Positions 9,496-20,568 of a stretch of 64,000 nt of DNA are shown in pieces. The stretch's first letter is position 1. The number at the start of each line of letters is the position of its first letter. Where the stretch lies: positions 5,456,001-5,520,000 of the forward strand of contig JAPFFF010000004.1 of assembly GCA_039105265.1 (NCBI GenBank), written 5' to 3'. The stretch comes from Tritrichomonas musculus (Eukaryota; Parabasalia; Tritrichomonadida; Tritrichomonadidae). Position numbers and translations under genes: made by a program. Under the pieces are notes generated by a model, which saw only the letters and a list, made by a program, of their open reading frames with translations, was not told the DNA's origin and searched no databases.

Positions 9496-11355
9496 ATGGA
9501 GGCAAGCAAATTTGACTTACCTTCACATTTAGCAAAAGCAAAAGAAATAGCTATCGATGGACTTGATCGCAGTTCAGTTTTTGATTGCTTAGAAATGAAA
9601 ATTAGCGAGGCTACTAAATTAAAAGAAGAAAATCTTTATTTAAATACTCAAATTAAAATATTAACAGAATCAATGAAGCTTCAGGAAGCAGAATACGCTT
9701 TTCAAAGAAATGAATATGAACAGGAAATTCAAATGCATAAAACAAACGAAGAAAATTTAAAACAATCATTATTAAAATTCGAAACTCAAGCTCCAATTGA
9801 TATAGAAATTTATCAAAAATATCAAGATCTTCAAGAAAATTATGATAATGCTCTAAAAAGAATAAAAGAACTTGAAGAAGGCCCACAAAAATATCAAAAT
9901 AAATATAATAAAATACGTACTGCTTATCAAGAATTGCAAGCTTCAATTCCTAAATTCCAGAAAAAAATAGATAGACGAAATAAAGCTATTGAGGATTTAA
10001 CTCAACAAATACAGAAAAAAGATGAAGAAATGAATAATTTATTAAAAAACTCAGGAATGAATTCAAGTAGCAGTCAAATTTCAATTCAGAAAATGAATCA
10101 GAAATTTCAAAGACAAACCGCAAAGTTACAACAATTAGAAGCCAGAAATGCAGAAGTTGAAAAACAACTTTCACATTGTGAAAGTGAATTCGAAGTATTA
10201 AATGATATTTTAGATATAAAATCACCAATTCAAGACGAATGGGTTGAAGTCAGAAACAAGATCAAAAGTTTGATAGAAAATGTTTCGAACAATAAAAATG
10301 ATGAAAATGCAGTCAAATCCAATGATAATAGTGAAATTACAATCACAAATACAATTGCAAATAATTCGAACACTGCTGCCGAATTAAAAATCAAGTCAGA
10401 TCAAAAAAACGAACAAAATGAAAATATTCGAGAATTAGAGATGAAATTACTTGATGTCAATGATGCTTATAAAAGAGCGACAAGATTTGCTTCGCAACAA
10501 AAGATAAGATCAATTTTTGCTCGGACAATTGCCAAAAATCATTCTTTTCTTATAAATAAAATTTCCGAATTACATGATGTAATGTTTGAATCAGAACCTC
10601 AAACATTTAGACCTTTTGTTTTGATGGCTGTGTTTTTAATTCGGTGGTTTAAAATCAAACAACATACAATTTCTTCTGATTTTGATGAAGTATCATTACT
10701 TTCTTTCTCTGCAAGTCCAAAACTTAGTTTCTCACAGAAAATTGATAAATTGCAATCCAAATATGTTGAATTAACTACAGATTTAATTAATTCGAAAAAG
10801 TCTTTGATAGAATTTCAACAAAAAGTTGACTCACTACAAGCCACAATTGATCAAAATGAAGCAAATACCGAAGGGCAACGCAATGAATTAGCAGCAGCTA
10901 AAGATACTATAGAATCTTTGAAAGAATATTCTAATTCTATTCAGGAAGAACTTGCTCTAGCAATACCTCCCGAAAAATTTGAAGAAACTTTGACAAAAGT
11001 AACATATCTTGAGCTAGAAATCGATAGCCTTTCTTTAAAGGTTAAAAAATTAAACGAAGAAATGGAAGATAAAGATATTTTGATTCAAGATTTATCAAGA
11101 GAAATAAAGGCAAACGATTTTATTAAAGAAAGCAAAGAAGAAGAAATTAAAGATATTCGAAAAATTAGTGAAGACAGATGCCACGAAATTGAGGTTCTCA
11201 GAGCCAAATTAAAAGATAAGACAAAAGAACTCCTCGCATTAGAAAGACTGATTCATCAAACTAATCCATTGTTATTAAATTCTGTTACTCTCAAAGATGA
11301 AAATCAAGAACAAAATAACATTAATCCTGCTTTCCTTCGTAGTCCTACGAAATGA
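9496..11355 (+). CDS. Long coiled-coil protein of unknown function
   Basis: About 619 residues from the ATG at 9496 (MEASKFDLPSH). Nearly the whole protein is heptad-rich coiled coil (Leu, Gln, Lys, Glu), broken by an Asn-rich linker near the middle and a globular-looking, more hydrophobic segment (FLINKISELHDVMF...FRPFVLMAVFLIRWFKIK). No enzymatic motif is visible. An in-frame ATG at 9400 would add 32 Lys/Phe-rich residues. I prefer 9496 because the upstream part looks like AT-rich promoter sequence. The gene is divergent from the TKL kinase, with about 240 bases between the starts. The type of protein suggests a scaffold, but no function can be named. Confidence 0.7.
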   Translation: MEASKFDLPSHLAKAKEIAIDGLDRSSVFDCLEMKISEATKLKEENLYLNTQIKILTESMKLQEAEYAFQRNEYEQEIQMHKTNEENLKQSLLKFETQAPIDIEIYQKYQDLQENYDNALKRIKELEEGPQKYQNKYNKIRTAYQELQASIPKFQKKIDRRNKAIEDLTQQIQKKDEEMNNLLKNSGMNSSSSQISIQKMNQKFQRQTAKLQQLEARNAEVEKQLSHCESEFEVLNDILDIKSPIQDEWVEVRNKIKSLIENVSNNKNDENAVKSNDNSEITITNTIANNSNTAAELKIKSDQKNEQNENIRELEMKLLDVNDAYKRATRFASQQKIRSIFARTIAKNHSFLINKISELHDVMFESEPQTFRPFVLMAVFLIRWFKIKQHTISSDFDEVSLLSFSASPKLSFSQKIDKLQSKYVELTTDLINSKKSLIEFQQKVDSLQATIDQNEANTEGQRNELAAAKDTIESLKEYSNSIQEELALAIPPEKFEETLTKVTYLELEIDSLSLKVKKLNEEMEDKDILIQDLSREIKANDFIKESKEEEIKDIRKISEDRCHEIEVLRAKLKDKTKELLALERLIHQTNPLLLNSVTLKDENQEQNNINPAFLRSPTK

Positions 11356-11794
11356 TTTTTGTAATTACAGTAAATATTGTTTTTATTTGTTTATATAAAT
11401 AAATTCTTTATATGTATATATATTTATGATTGTTCGTAATCATAAAAAAATTCTTAACGTACAATCTCGTTATCATTCTATTCAATTTTTTAGATTAAAA
11501 AATCTTTTATTATCTTATCATTTATAAATAAAATGAATTTTTAAATCATGATAAAAGGAAGATAAAGCATGAATATATAAAACTATTAAACAAATTTATA
11601 CCAAAATCTCAAAAATGAACACTGATAATTGATTATTAAATCAAAATATTACTTAGTAATGCTTATATAACGAACATTATTCATATATAGATTGAACTTT
11701 ATAATAAAACGCCAATTAATTCATTGTATCAGAAGATATGAGTCAAAGCAATTATATTAAAATAACGATTTTTTTCAAAAATCGATTTTAATTA
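11356..11794. other. AT-rich intergenic stretch
   Basis: About 440 bases between two coiled-coil genes on the same strand. It contains only AT-rich sequence and short TA runs. No gene or recognisable site is seen. Confidence 0.5.
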
Positions 11795-14700
11795 ATGCCT
11801 GCGAAACCACAGAATACAACTAGCAGCGATCCTACTACTAAGTACAAAACAGAAGTAAAGAAAGTTTTAACACTTACCAACAAGGCAATTGTTTCAACTT
11901 CATTAAAAGAAAAGAATGATATTCTTCTCAATCTTCAAGAACTTTTTACTCCATTATATGAATCATTTGAAAAACATCAAACTATTCTTCGCATCAAAAA
12001 CGATGAACTTAATGGTTTACGTAAAAAACTTTCGGAAGCACAAAATCAAAAAGATACACTTCAACGCAACACAGCCTTTTATTTTCAAGCAGAAAAAGTA
12101 CGGACTATACACAACGAAAATCGTTTAATTGACTCAATTAAAGATCTTGAAGAACAGATTTTACAACGTAATCAACTTGCTCATCCAGATAGATTATCTG
12201 AATCTCTTGAGCTTCCAGAAAACAGTGATCAAAGATTGTTCAGCTTAATTGATCTCAATCTTCAAAGAATTGAAGAGTTAGCTTATGCTTACAAGAAGCG
12301 ACTCATTGTTGTTGAAGAATCACAAGAATCAACAGAAGTTGTTCTTCGAGATTATGGCAGTATTAATCATTTACTATCAAGAGTTCAAGAACTGGAAGAT
12401 GAAAACGAAAAACTTAAACAAGACGAAAAAGTATTTATACATGATGCAATTACAAAACGAAGAAAATTTGCTCAAATGACACCAACATGCGCTAGAGATA
12501 TGATAACTGTTTTCAAAAACTTTATAAAGGCTGATAAATCGACAATTCAATCTTATTTTGACGAAGAATTTTCAGTAGATCTTGATGATTCAACTTTAGA
12601 TTTTGATAATGTATCTGCTGATGATGGATTTAAAGAAGAACCTTCTCATTTCGAGGCATCTGATTTCGGAAATACTACTGAACCTGAAATGATAACACCT
12701 ATAATCGAAAATGATGATTTATCTGCCAAAGTAGACGCATTTAAAAAAGTCATTTCTAGTGTTGAAGCAACTGATGCTAAAATATCTAATGAAATCGCCT
12801 CAATACCAAACCATTATGATAACAGAAAATATGCTACTGTTTCACACATTGATAAGTTAGCAGAATCTAATGAAAAAATTTTAGGAAAAATTCATACGCT
12901 ATCATCTGATCTTGATACAAAAAATCAAGAAGTCATTGATATTTCAGGTCAAATCTTTGAAATGACGAAAGAGAGGAAAAATCTAATGCAATTTTATGTT
13001 CATAGCTTAGGAGATCTGAAACGTTTGACGGAATCTCATATTATTATTATACAAAGACAAGCTCTCAACAAGACAATATTGACACTTTTATTCCAATTAT
13101 GCTCTTCATTTGGTATTTATATGTTTAATAATCCTTTAAAGAAAAAGAAGAAGGTTGTTAAGCATAAAAAAAACAAAAATTCATCTGAAAATAAAAATTC
13201 AATTCAAATTGAATCTTCAACTCAAAATCTAGACAACAATCAGGATCAAAAAGAGAAAGAAGAAAAAGAAAAAGAGAATTCAAACGTAGAAAATGAACAA
13301 AATAAGGATGAACCTCAAAATGATAATCAAAATGATAATCAAAATCAAAACGAAAACGAAAATGATGAATCAAATAAAAATGATAAAAATTCAGAAGAAG
13401 TTCAAAACTCAGAAGTAATTCAAAATTCAAATTCAACACAAATTGAAGATAATTCCGATAATAATCAATCTCTAAATTCCAATGAAAATGCTACAAATAA
13501 CTCTTCAAAAAATTCAGCTCTTGGATCTTCAAATAATTTACTTACTAATTCCCGCAAAAATTCTGCTCTCGGATCATCTAATAGTATTCGAAGTAAAAAC
13601 TCAGGAAGAAAATCAGCCTTAGGTTCTTTGAAAGATGTACCACTCAACCCAGATAAAAATTCATCAACAAGTTCTGCCAAAAATGTATCTAATATTAATT
13701 CTGAATTAAGCTCTCTTCCACCTTTAGCAAATAATTCTGGCAAAAATTCTGCTTTAAGTTCTGCTAAAAATATTACAAATAAGATTAGCCATAGCAGGTT
13801 AGCGTCAATACAGTCAGCTAAATGTCTTGCAATTAATCTTGGCAAAAATTCAGCACTCAGCTCTGCAAAGAATTTAAACAAAAGTTCAAACAAGAACTCA
13901 GCTCTAAATTCCACCAAAAGCTTACCACCTCGAGCAAATTCTCTAAAGAATATTGATACATCAATTCCAATTGAGACGACCGAAGCCAACACTACCAATC
14001 CAGAACCAGAAGCAACTGCCAACAACGCTGCCCCTGTTGTTAAAGATGATGACTTAACGCTCTATCTAAAAGCTACGTATCAAACCCTAGTTCAAAAATT
14101 GAAAGAAATTGAATTAGAGAACGATCAAAATCAAAACAAAAATTTAGAAGAAGAAAAGCAAGCAAATGCAGAATCACATCCACATGCAGAACGCGTCACA
14201 GCTGATGAATTCCACGAGAGGCTTCTCGCAATGAAGAAGAAGAAAGTCAAGCATTCAAAACAGTCGGGCAACAATTCAATTTTGAATTCAAATTCAAACA
14301 CCACATCAAGAATTAACGTTTCACCAACCGTTGAAACCGAATCTGCCACTGAATCCGCCAGAAAACAGACAAGCATGACATATGACACACCAACCGACCA
14401 AAACGTAACCGCTCCAACCGCCAATGACATCACCTCACAAGCTGACCTAACAACTGTCACCTCATCACCGATAGGAAAAGGTCATTTTCTTTCATCTCGG
14501 CAGACTTCGTCGCCCTCGGAATTGTTCTTGAGAAGACCGAGAATCGAGGTTCTGCACGGACTGTCCATTGCAGCTGAAGTAGCCGGCTTCACTTATGGCG
14601 TTGACAAGGAATTCATGAAAGTTGTCTCTAAAATGACACGCGATGCACTCGGCCAAGTGAGAAGCGACATCGAGAGCCAACTTCAGGAGTTTGGAAATCC

Positions 14701-14863
14701 ATTCAACGAGCAAATTGCGCAGATAAACATGAGCGCAAACAGGATCCTTGTGAAGCAGAAGGAGGCGATTGCTATACAAACTGACGTTCAGCCATTGATT
14801 GAAGAGGAGACACAGACGCAGCAGATAAACAACACAAAGCAAAAGGCAGGAAAGAAGAAATGA
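11795..14863 (+). CDS. Coiled-coil protein with Asn/Ser-rich repeat region
   Basis: This is a 1022-aa protein. Residues 1-230 and about 310-430 are predicted coiled coil. A Lys-rich basic stretch follows (KKKKKVVKHKKNKN), then a Gln/Asn/Glu low-complexity region. After that comes a degenerate tandem repeat with units such as KNSALSSAKN and KNSALGSSNN, seen about ten times between bases 13500 and 13920. The C-terminal 120 residues look folded, with helices around LHGLSIAAEVAGFTYGV, and use noticeably more GC-rich codons than the middle. The last residues are Lys-rich. No known domain is recognised. The SALSSA-type repeat could be a phosphorylation-rich linker, which is inference. Confidence 0.72.
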   Translation: MPAKPQNTTSSDPTTKYKTEVKKVLTLTNKAIVSTSLKEKNDILLNLQELFTPLYESFEKHQTILRIKNDELNGLRKKLSEAQNQKDTLQRNTAFYFQAEKVRTIHNENRLIDSIKDLEEQILQRNQLAHPDRLSESLELPENSDQRLFSLIDLNLQRIEELAYAYKKRLIVVEESQESTEVVLRDYGSINHLLSRVQELEDENEKLKQDEKVFIHDAITKRRKFAQMTPTCARDMITVFKNFIKADKSTIQSYFDEEFSVDLDDSTLDFDNVSADDGFKEEPSHFEASDFGNTTEPEMITPIIENDDLSAKVDAFKKVISSVEATDAKISNEIASIPNHYDNRKYATVSHIDKLAESNEKILGKIHTLSSDLDTKNQEVIDISGQIFEMTKERKNLMQFYVHSLGDLKRLTESHIIIIQRQALNKTILTLLFQLCSSFGIYMFNNPLKKKKKVVKHKKNKNSSENKNSIQIESSTQNLDNNQDQKEKEEKEKENSNVENEQNKDEPQNDNQNDNQNQNENENDESNKNDKNSEEVQNSEVIQNSNSTQIEDNSDNNQSLNSNENATNNSSKNSALGSSNNLLTNSRKNSALGSSNSIRSKNSGRKSALGSLKDVPLNPDKNSSTSSAKNVSNINSELSSLPPLANNSGKNSALSSAKNITNKISHSRLASIQSAKCLAINLGKNSALSSAKNLNKSSNKNSALNSTKSLPPRANSLKNIDTSIPIETTEANTTNPEPEATANNAAPVVKDDDLTLYLKATYQTLVQKLKEIELENDQNQNKNLEEEKQANAESHPHAERVTADEFHERLLAMKKKKVKHSKQSGNNSILNSNSNTTSRINVSPTVETESATESARKQTSMTYDTPTDQNVTAPTANDITSQADLTTVTSSPIGKGHFLSSRQTSSPSELFLRRPRIEVLHGLSIAAEVAGFTYGVDKEFMKVVSKMTRDALGQVRSDIESQLQEFGNPFNEQIAQINMSANRILVKQKEAIAIQTDVQPLIEEETQTQQINNTKQKAGKKK

Positions 14864-15129
14864 AAAAATACTTTTTTTATTTTATTTGTAAATTAACTAA
14901 AGTTTGTTTGATTGAATTTCATTTTTTTTTTTTATAATATGATTAAAATCATTTTCAATATTCTGAAGACTGCATTTCAAGCATCTATGAGATGAAGAAT
15001 GTAGAGATTGTCGATATATACTTACCAACATTTCGTTTTCCATAATAATTTTATATTATTATTAAACAGCGCAGTATCATTAAAGGTTTATTTTAAATTC
15101 CATAAATTAATCAAATTTTCAATTTTATG

Positions 15130-15860
15130 AAAAAAATTTAAGTCTGAATACAATGAATATTATATGATTAAAAATGTCCTTTATACTGATATCAATGTCT
15201 GAATGCCTTAATATAAAATCAACAATTTCTGCATGACCACATGATGCAGCTTGAATCAAAGCTGTACGATTAAATATCAAGCTTAAATTCCATAAAATAG
15301 TACTAAATTACAATCTTATTAAAAAAAATGTCAAGTTTAAAACACCATGAATGTTTTTGATTTATAATATCTTGAATGTTGATATCAATGTCTTCTTGAT
15401 TTTTGTATGACCTTGTTTTGCAGCCCAGTTCAACGCTATATCATCAAATACTCGAGTTAAATCCCATAAAATAATATAAATTTCAATATAATAAAACAAA
15501 ATGTTTGGTTTTTGAATATCATGAATATTTTAGAATTCAAAACATTCTTCGCATTGATGTCAATGCCTTTTTGTTCTAATAATAATTCAACAATTTTTGT
15601 ATGACCTCCATCTGCAGCCCAATCAAGCGCTGTACAATTAAATATTAGAGTTAAATTCCATTAAATCATTCAAATTTTCAATATCATGAAAAAAAGTTAG
15701 ATTAGAATACTATGAATGCTTTTGATTTATAATATTTTTCCTATTGGCATCAATGCCTTCTTGTTTTAACAATAATTCAACAATTTCTTTATGATCATTC
15801 ATAGTAGCCATAATCAACACAGTATCATTAAAACATTCAAATTAAATTCCATTAAATATC
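15130..15860 (-). pseudogene. Decayed ankyrin-repeat gene built of ~185-bp units
   Basis: Reverse-strand translation in pieces gives at least four ankyrin repeats, for example FNRTALIQAASCGHAEIVDF and FNCTALDWAADGGHTKIVEL, followed by LLL-type helices and GIDIN. Each repeat (about 99 bp) is followed by an AT-rich linker of about 85 bp that is itself conserved from unit to unit and carries in-frame stops, so the period is about 185 bp. Frames shift between units, so no intact product is possible. Ankyrin proteins are very abundant in trichomonads. This copy is a relic. Confidence 0.75.
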
Positions 15861-15870
15861 ATGAACATAT

Positions 15871-17660
15871 CGGGTGGTGAAAAAGTTCGTGCGATTTGTA
15901 AAACTCACTGAATATCAAATGAAATTATTAATTTATTATATATAAATAAACTATATGAAGTATATAATATGTTAGTAAATTTTAAAGATTCAGTATCAAT
16001 TAGAACCTTACCATATTATTGTTTCAAAATAAATGCCCTTAATTTTTTACAAAATATCTTTTAAAACTGATTTTATTATCAATTTTTGATGTAATAATTC
16101 AATGAATTCAAAATATTTTTTCATTATTTTATCATAAATATCTATAATATTATTTGCTAAATTTATGTTGATATAAGTTATATTCGAGCTACCTTGGTGA
16201 TGGTAAATAAAATAATCTTTTAATGATATAGGTAAAAAAGCAATATTCAAGAAAAATAATTAATATAACTAGATATTTAAAAGAAATATTCGATTTATTT
16301 TTATATCATAATATTTATTTATGTTTATAAAGCAATTATTACATTATAAATTGGAAAAGTGACCAAAAGAAGAAACAAAAAAATATAGTTAGTGGACAAA
16401 AGTCAATTTCTGGACAAAAGTCTGTTTCACTACTGTTTCTTCATTATAGAATAATAATTTTTCCATGAAAATTTATAATAATAAAATGCATTAAATGCAA
16501 TCATTTTTTATACCATTAAAAAGTATTTTAAAGGAAAAATAAAATCATATAAATAATTGATAAAAACTTTCATATGTTTTCCTTTTTCAGTATTTGTATT
16601 TATATATATATTTATATTTAATTGATGGGAATTTTTCTTCATATTACTATGTTTTTATTAAGATAATTTAAAATATTTCTTTTGGCATCAGTCTCAAAAA
16701 GTTCAAAAGTAAACTTTTTGAAACATTTACTAAAAATCTTTTAAAATGGAAGAAAAATGAGCATTTATTAAAGAGTAATGGTAAGTAAAAAGAGTAATGG
16801 CTGTAAAATAATTGATAAATCAAATTTATAAATACTAATTATTCATTTTTATTTTTATCAAAATCTAATTAAAAATTATTCATTTTTAATATAAAAATTA
16901 TCTTCTAAGATCAATAAATACAGACATTGATATGAAAAATGGAAAAAATTGAATTGGATGGCATACTTGTTTATTAAATTAACATAGAAAAATGCATTGG
17001 TGCTTATTATGTAATCACTTTCGCTTGTTACAATATTATAAGATGAAACTAAATCATCAAATGGATATTATTTCTGCAAATTAGGTATCATGCTAATATT
17101 CCTTTTAATTTTGAAAAGATGCCCAAATAAATTTGAAGCAAACAAAACAGTAGTACCTAATTTTAATTAATAAAATATTGAATAAAATATTCAATATTTA
17201 TTTAAATGACAAAAAAATGAATGCAAATAATTGAATTTTAGAAAATTTCTCGGCTATTTTTTTATCTTATGGATATATTATAATTATATATCTTTTATAT
17301 TCCAAATAAAACTTTATCTATATTCTTTATTTCAATTTTTCCAAATAATCATATCTGATAATATTAATGCAGAATTATATTATGTTTTATATATATATAG
17401 TGTAAATATGAACGAAAAACTTGTTCATAAAAAGTGAAGTTATATTGCTTAAAATAGCTCAGAAGATAGTAAAAAAACATTTTTGAATTCAAAAAATTAT
17501 TAACTATAAATAAACATCATTATCCAGCTGAATTTTTCATGAAATACTTTGATTTCTATATATTATTATACCAAAATACACGTATTAGTATATTATATAA
17601 ACAAAATGTGGAGACTATGATAACTCTGCAGAAGAGGTCATCTTAAAAATAGATTGTCAC
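15871..17660. other. Gene-free AT-rich stretch
   Basis: About 1.8 kb with no convincing gene. It opens with a mariner-end-like string (GGTGGTGAAAAAGTTCGTGC, near 15874) for which no partner end was found. A 12-base direct repeat tggacaaaagtc occurs twice near 16394-16430. The short open frames are AT-rich and not supported. Confidence 0.4.
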
Positions 17661-18908
17661 AATCTCGAGGTTGTCACAAATCATCACTGAATTTGCTGTT
17701 ATATTCAAATCTTTAACATTTATTATTGTGAAAAAACATAAAATTTCAAAAAAATTCAATTTGATAATTTGTCACGAATCATCACTGAATTTGTTGTAAC
17801 CATATCTTTGTGATTTTTTTTAAAACATATCTTTTAAAAAATTTATGATGCATGTTATGGATATGATGAGTTTGTAAATCCAAATTATCAAAGCTCAAGT
17901 ATTTATTCAAAACTTCTTGAGATGAGTTATAGATCACATGATCTAATTTATTAAATATTATAAAATCACAAATGCCAATTATAAAAAAAGATAAATCTGT
18001 TTGAGATCTCGAGATCTCAGTAATTGATATCAAGTTTACAATTATTTTTATATCACATTTCATATCTGATATCTTGATAATCGATAATCTCGATATCAGA
18101 TTTTCAAACTGATAATCGAGTATCAGATGCAAAAGAGTGACGTTTTTGATATCGATTCTCAAAATAACAAGTCTAATTGAAAAAGATCCAAAAAATATAA
18201 CATTTTGCAAACGTATGTATCGAAAATTTGCATCATTTGATATATTTTCATGAAAATATATATTATTAATAATTATATATTATTAATTATTTAATGTTTT
18301 ACAAAAATGTTAAAAAAACAAATTTTCTTCAATTATGAGTATTTTCTGACAATCTGAAAGAGATGGGATATATATAGACTACTTTAAAATAAATCATATT
18401 GACTGATATTATTAAGAGCAATACCCTATTAACCAAAACGTTGATATCATAAAATGCTTGATATATATATATTGATAAAGCATATCATTAAACCTTCTTT
18501 TCAAATATACTAGTAAATCTTTTAATTAGTTTTTATTCTACTCAAAAAAATATAATAAATATAAATTTAACATAATAAAACATTCTGAATCAAATATCAT
18601 TTGGTAAAACATGAAATTTCTGAAAAGCAGATATTCATATGATATTCTTTTATTTTTAATTCCAAATGATTTGCCATTAATAGACTTCAATTTTTGATAT
18701 TTTAATCAAACATGAAGGAAACATTTGTTTTAATCAAATTAAATAATTGTTTATTTCAATTGAATGATAACATTGAGTGATTTCTACAATTGTTGATTCA
18801 TGAAATGCTGTTTCTGTATTTTTAAATTCATTTTTATTTTTTTTTATTTTTATTTTTCTAACTTGTGAAGAAAATATGATATATTATTAACTTCATAATT
18901 ACAGGATG

Positions 18909-18909
<1 letters not shown>

Positions 18910-18948
<39 letters not shown>
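18910..18948. repeat. Poly-T tract
   Basis: An uninterrupted run of about 39 T. It faces a poly-A tract 127 bases downstream within the duplicated segment. Confidence 0.95.
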
Positions 18949-18949
<1 letters not shown>

Positions 18950-19071
18950 ATAGAAATAATAGATGTTTTAATATTACATCATGCTGAAACAATAAAATAT
19001 CGACTTGTTTAAAAGAATTATATCTGCAAATAAGAGTTTTTCTTAATGTTTTTATTCGAAAATCTTTTTTG

Positions 19072-19075
<4 letters not shown>

Positions 19076-19109
<34 letters not shown>
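19076..19109. repeat. Poly-A tract
   Basis: An uninterrupted run of about 34 A. In copy B of the duplication this place reads poly-T followed directly by poly-A. Confidence 0.95.
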
Positions 19110-19113
<4 letters not shown>

Positions 19114-19366
19114 AAAGAAATCGTGACAAAAGCTTTTTAACATATAAATCGTGACAAAAACTTAAGCAGATGTATTTTCTAAAAATATAATTAAATAAAA
19201 AAGTATGATGTTTTCCACCATAAGTGCAATTTAAATATATACTCTTTATATAAATATAAATATCATACATAAACTAATTCAAAAAGAAAACTAAAAAAAA
19301 AAAAAATTATGGACAAAAGATTATAGAGCAGTATTTATAAATTGATTTATAATTTCAATGGAGAAT

Positions 19367-19585
19367 TTAGCATAAACTATAAGTCCAAGTAAATTTTGGA
19401 ATGGTTTTTAGCACATGTATTTTGAGTTTTCGTTTCTCATCCTTTGCTCGATCACAAATACTGATTGCTTTATCGACACCTTGTGGAAAGATATCACCAT
19501 TCTGACTCCTATGATAAATAAGGGCTATTTCTTTTGAAATTTCATCAGGAGTCGATGCATAGAAGTCTTGTTGTCCTAAATTCAT
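19367..19585 (-). CDS. Small protein of an unrecognised family (duplicate 1)
   Basis: A 72-aa protein starting MNLGQQDFYASTPDEI. The start is the ATG shared by both duplicates; the longer frame upstream (to 19639) runs past the duplication boundary and is not conserved. It encodes the same protein as the gene at 26748-26966, with a single synonymous difference noticed. It is clearly related to the 96-aa protein at 19696-19986: both share KEIAL, a G-D-x-x-P-Q-G motif, a basic helix, and a C-terminal K-T-x-P-K-x-T-W. I recognise no known family. A fold with a short helix, a loop around PQG and an amphipathic helix is plausible. It lies beside a GBP-like GTPase pair. Confidence 0.65.
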   Translation of the reverse strand: MNLGQQDFYASTPDEISKEIALIYHRSQNGDIFPQGVDKAISICDRAKDEKRKLKIHVLKTIPKFTWTYSLC

Positions 19586-19695
19586 TATCAAAATATAATG
19601 AATGATTCTTTTAAAATTGAGAGGAAAACTAAAAGTCATTTCACCAAAGGACGTTTTTTTTTTGAGACCATAAGTTTATTCATATAACTTTTAAA

Positions 19696-19986
19696 ATGAA
19701 GAAAAGCTTTCTTGGAGCTTTAGTAACGGGAGGTGTTGGACTTGCATTTGAAATTGCCAATAAATATTTAGTTGCAGATCAGGAATGGTGGGTTGCAGGT
19801 GAAAATATTGATAAAGAAATAGCATTAGTTGGAAAAAGAATAGATTCTGGTGATCATTATCCACAAGGAGCAGATTTTGTTGTTACATTAATGAGAAATG
19901 CACGAAAAAATGGCCAGCAAGTGCGCATATTGGCTCAAAAAACTTTACCAAAATATACTTGGTATGTTGAAATAAAAACTACGTAG
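19696..19986 (+). CDS. Small protein of the same unrecognised family, with hydrophobic N-terminus
   Basis: A 96-aa protein. Residues 4-25 (SFLGALVTGGVGLAFEIANK) form a glycine-rich hydrophobic stretch that could be a membrane anchor or a signal-like segment. The rest (IDKEIALVGKR, HYPQGADFVV, KTLPKYTWYVEI) is homologous to the 72-aa proteins at 19367-19585 and 26748-26966, which lack this N-terminus. A TCATA initiator-like site lies 12-16 bases before the ATG. It is transcribed divergently from the 19367-19585 gene and lies outside the duplicated block, so it is the single-copy, longer paralogue. The function is unknown. Confidence 0.7.
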   Translation: MKKSFLGALVTGGVGLAFEIANKYLVADQEWWVAGENIDKEIALVGKRIDSGDHYPQGADFVVTLMRNARKNGQQVRILAQKTLPKYTWYVEIKTT

Positions 19987-20568
19987 TTTTTATTTAGATC
20001 AATTAGATGAATAAAAAAGAATTTTTTATATTTATTTTACGTTGAATTAAATATTTTTTTTTTTTTCCAAAATTATTTATCTTATTCCAAAGTAATTATC
20101 ATTTTGAGCATTCTTTTCTCCCAAATAATTACCAATTCGAGTAAATAAAATCATCATATTTAAGTCCAAAATTACTCGTATTGTAATTTATATATATATT
20201 GAAAATTCTATAGGTTACCAAATCAATGCGTTATAACTTTTTTAATCAACACCTTAATTCAATTTCCATGGTCATGCCTAAATTGAATAAATAATTCAAT
20301 ATTGAATATATGGTGATATGGCTTGTATTGATCCATTACTTTGAATATTTCACACTTTCCTTATTATAATAAGCATTTAAATCATTTTTTTCCCCAAATA
20401 TTTAATAAGGATTCGTTTCCTATTCAATTATTTATTTCAAAATTAACATCACATCACTATCGCTAAACTGAAAATAAGTTTTTTTTTTTTACTCTCTTTT
20501 CAATTAGCAATAATATAATGAAAAGTCTTTTTTTTGTTTTCAATAATTAGTTTTATTTAAATCCTAAA
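19987..20568. other. Gene-free AT-rich stretch
   Basis: About 580 bases between the convergent ends of the small-protein gene and a GTPase gene. It contains T-runs and short direct repeats around attacc/aattactcg. No gene is seen. Confidence 0.45.

Larger units (their letters stand above)
17664..19612. repeat. Segmental duplication, copy A
   Basis: This stretch recurs colinearly and in the same orientation at 24956-26994. The best-matching blocks are 17756-17945, 18165-18250, 18335-18460 and 18950-19612; the last is nearly identical over about 650 bases. Parts of 17950-18160 and 18250-18330 are unique to this copy. It contains one small-protein gene (19367-19585), a poly-T and a poly-A tract. 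Confidence 0.9.

Noticed and set aside
15874-15910. A mariner-end-like string (GGTGGTGAAAAAGTTCGTGC)
   Set aside because: It resembles the tips of some mariner elements, but I found no inverted partner within several kilobases and no transposase, so no element is called.
16047-16250. A 67-aa minus-strand frame
   Set aside because: AT-driven composition, no homology recognised, no supporting context.
17782-18210. A 142-aa minus-strand frame whose C-terminal part recurs at 25077-25250
   Set aside because: The shared part is explained by the segmental duplication, the N-terminal parts differ, and there is no sign of coding constraint beyond DNA identity.
19052-19270. A minus-strand frame with a long Phe run
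   Set aside because: It is driven by the poly-A tract read on the opposite strand and includes no real protein sequence. The counterpart at 26314-26648 is rejected for the same reason.
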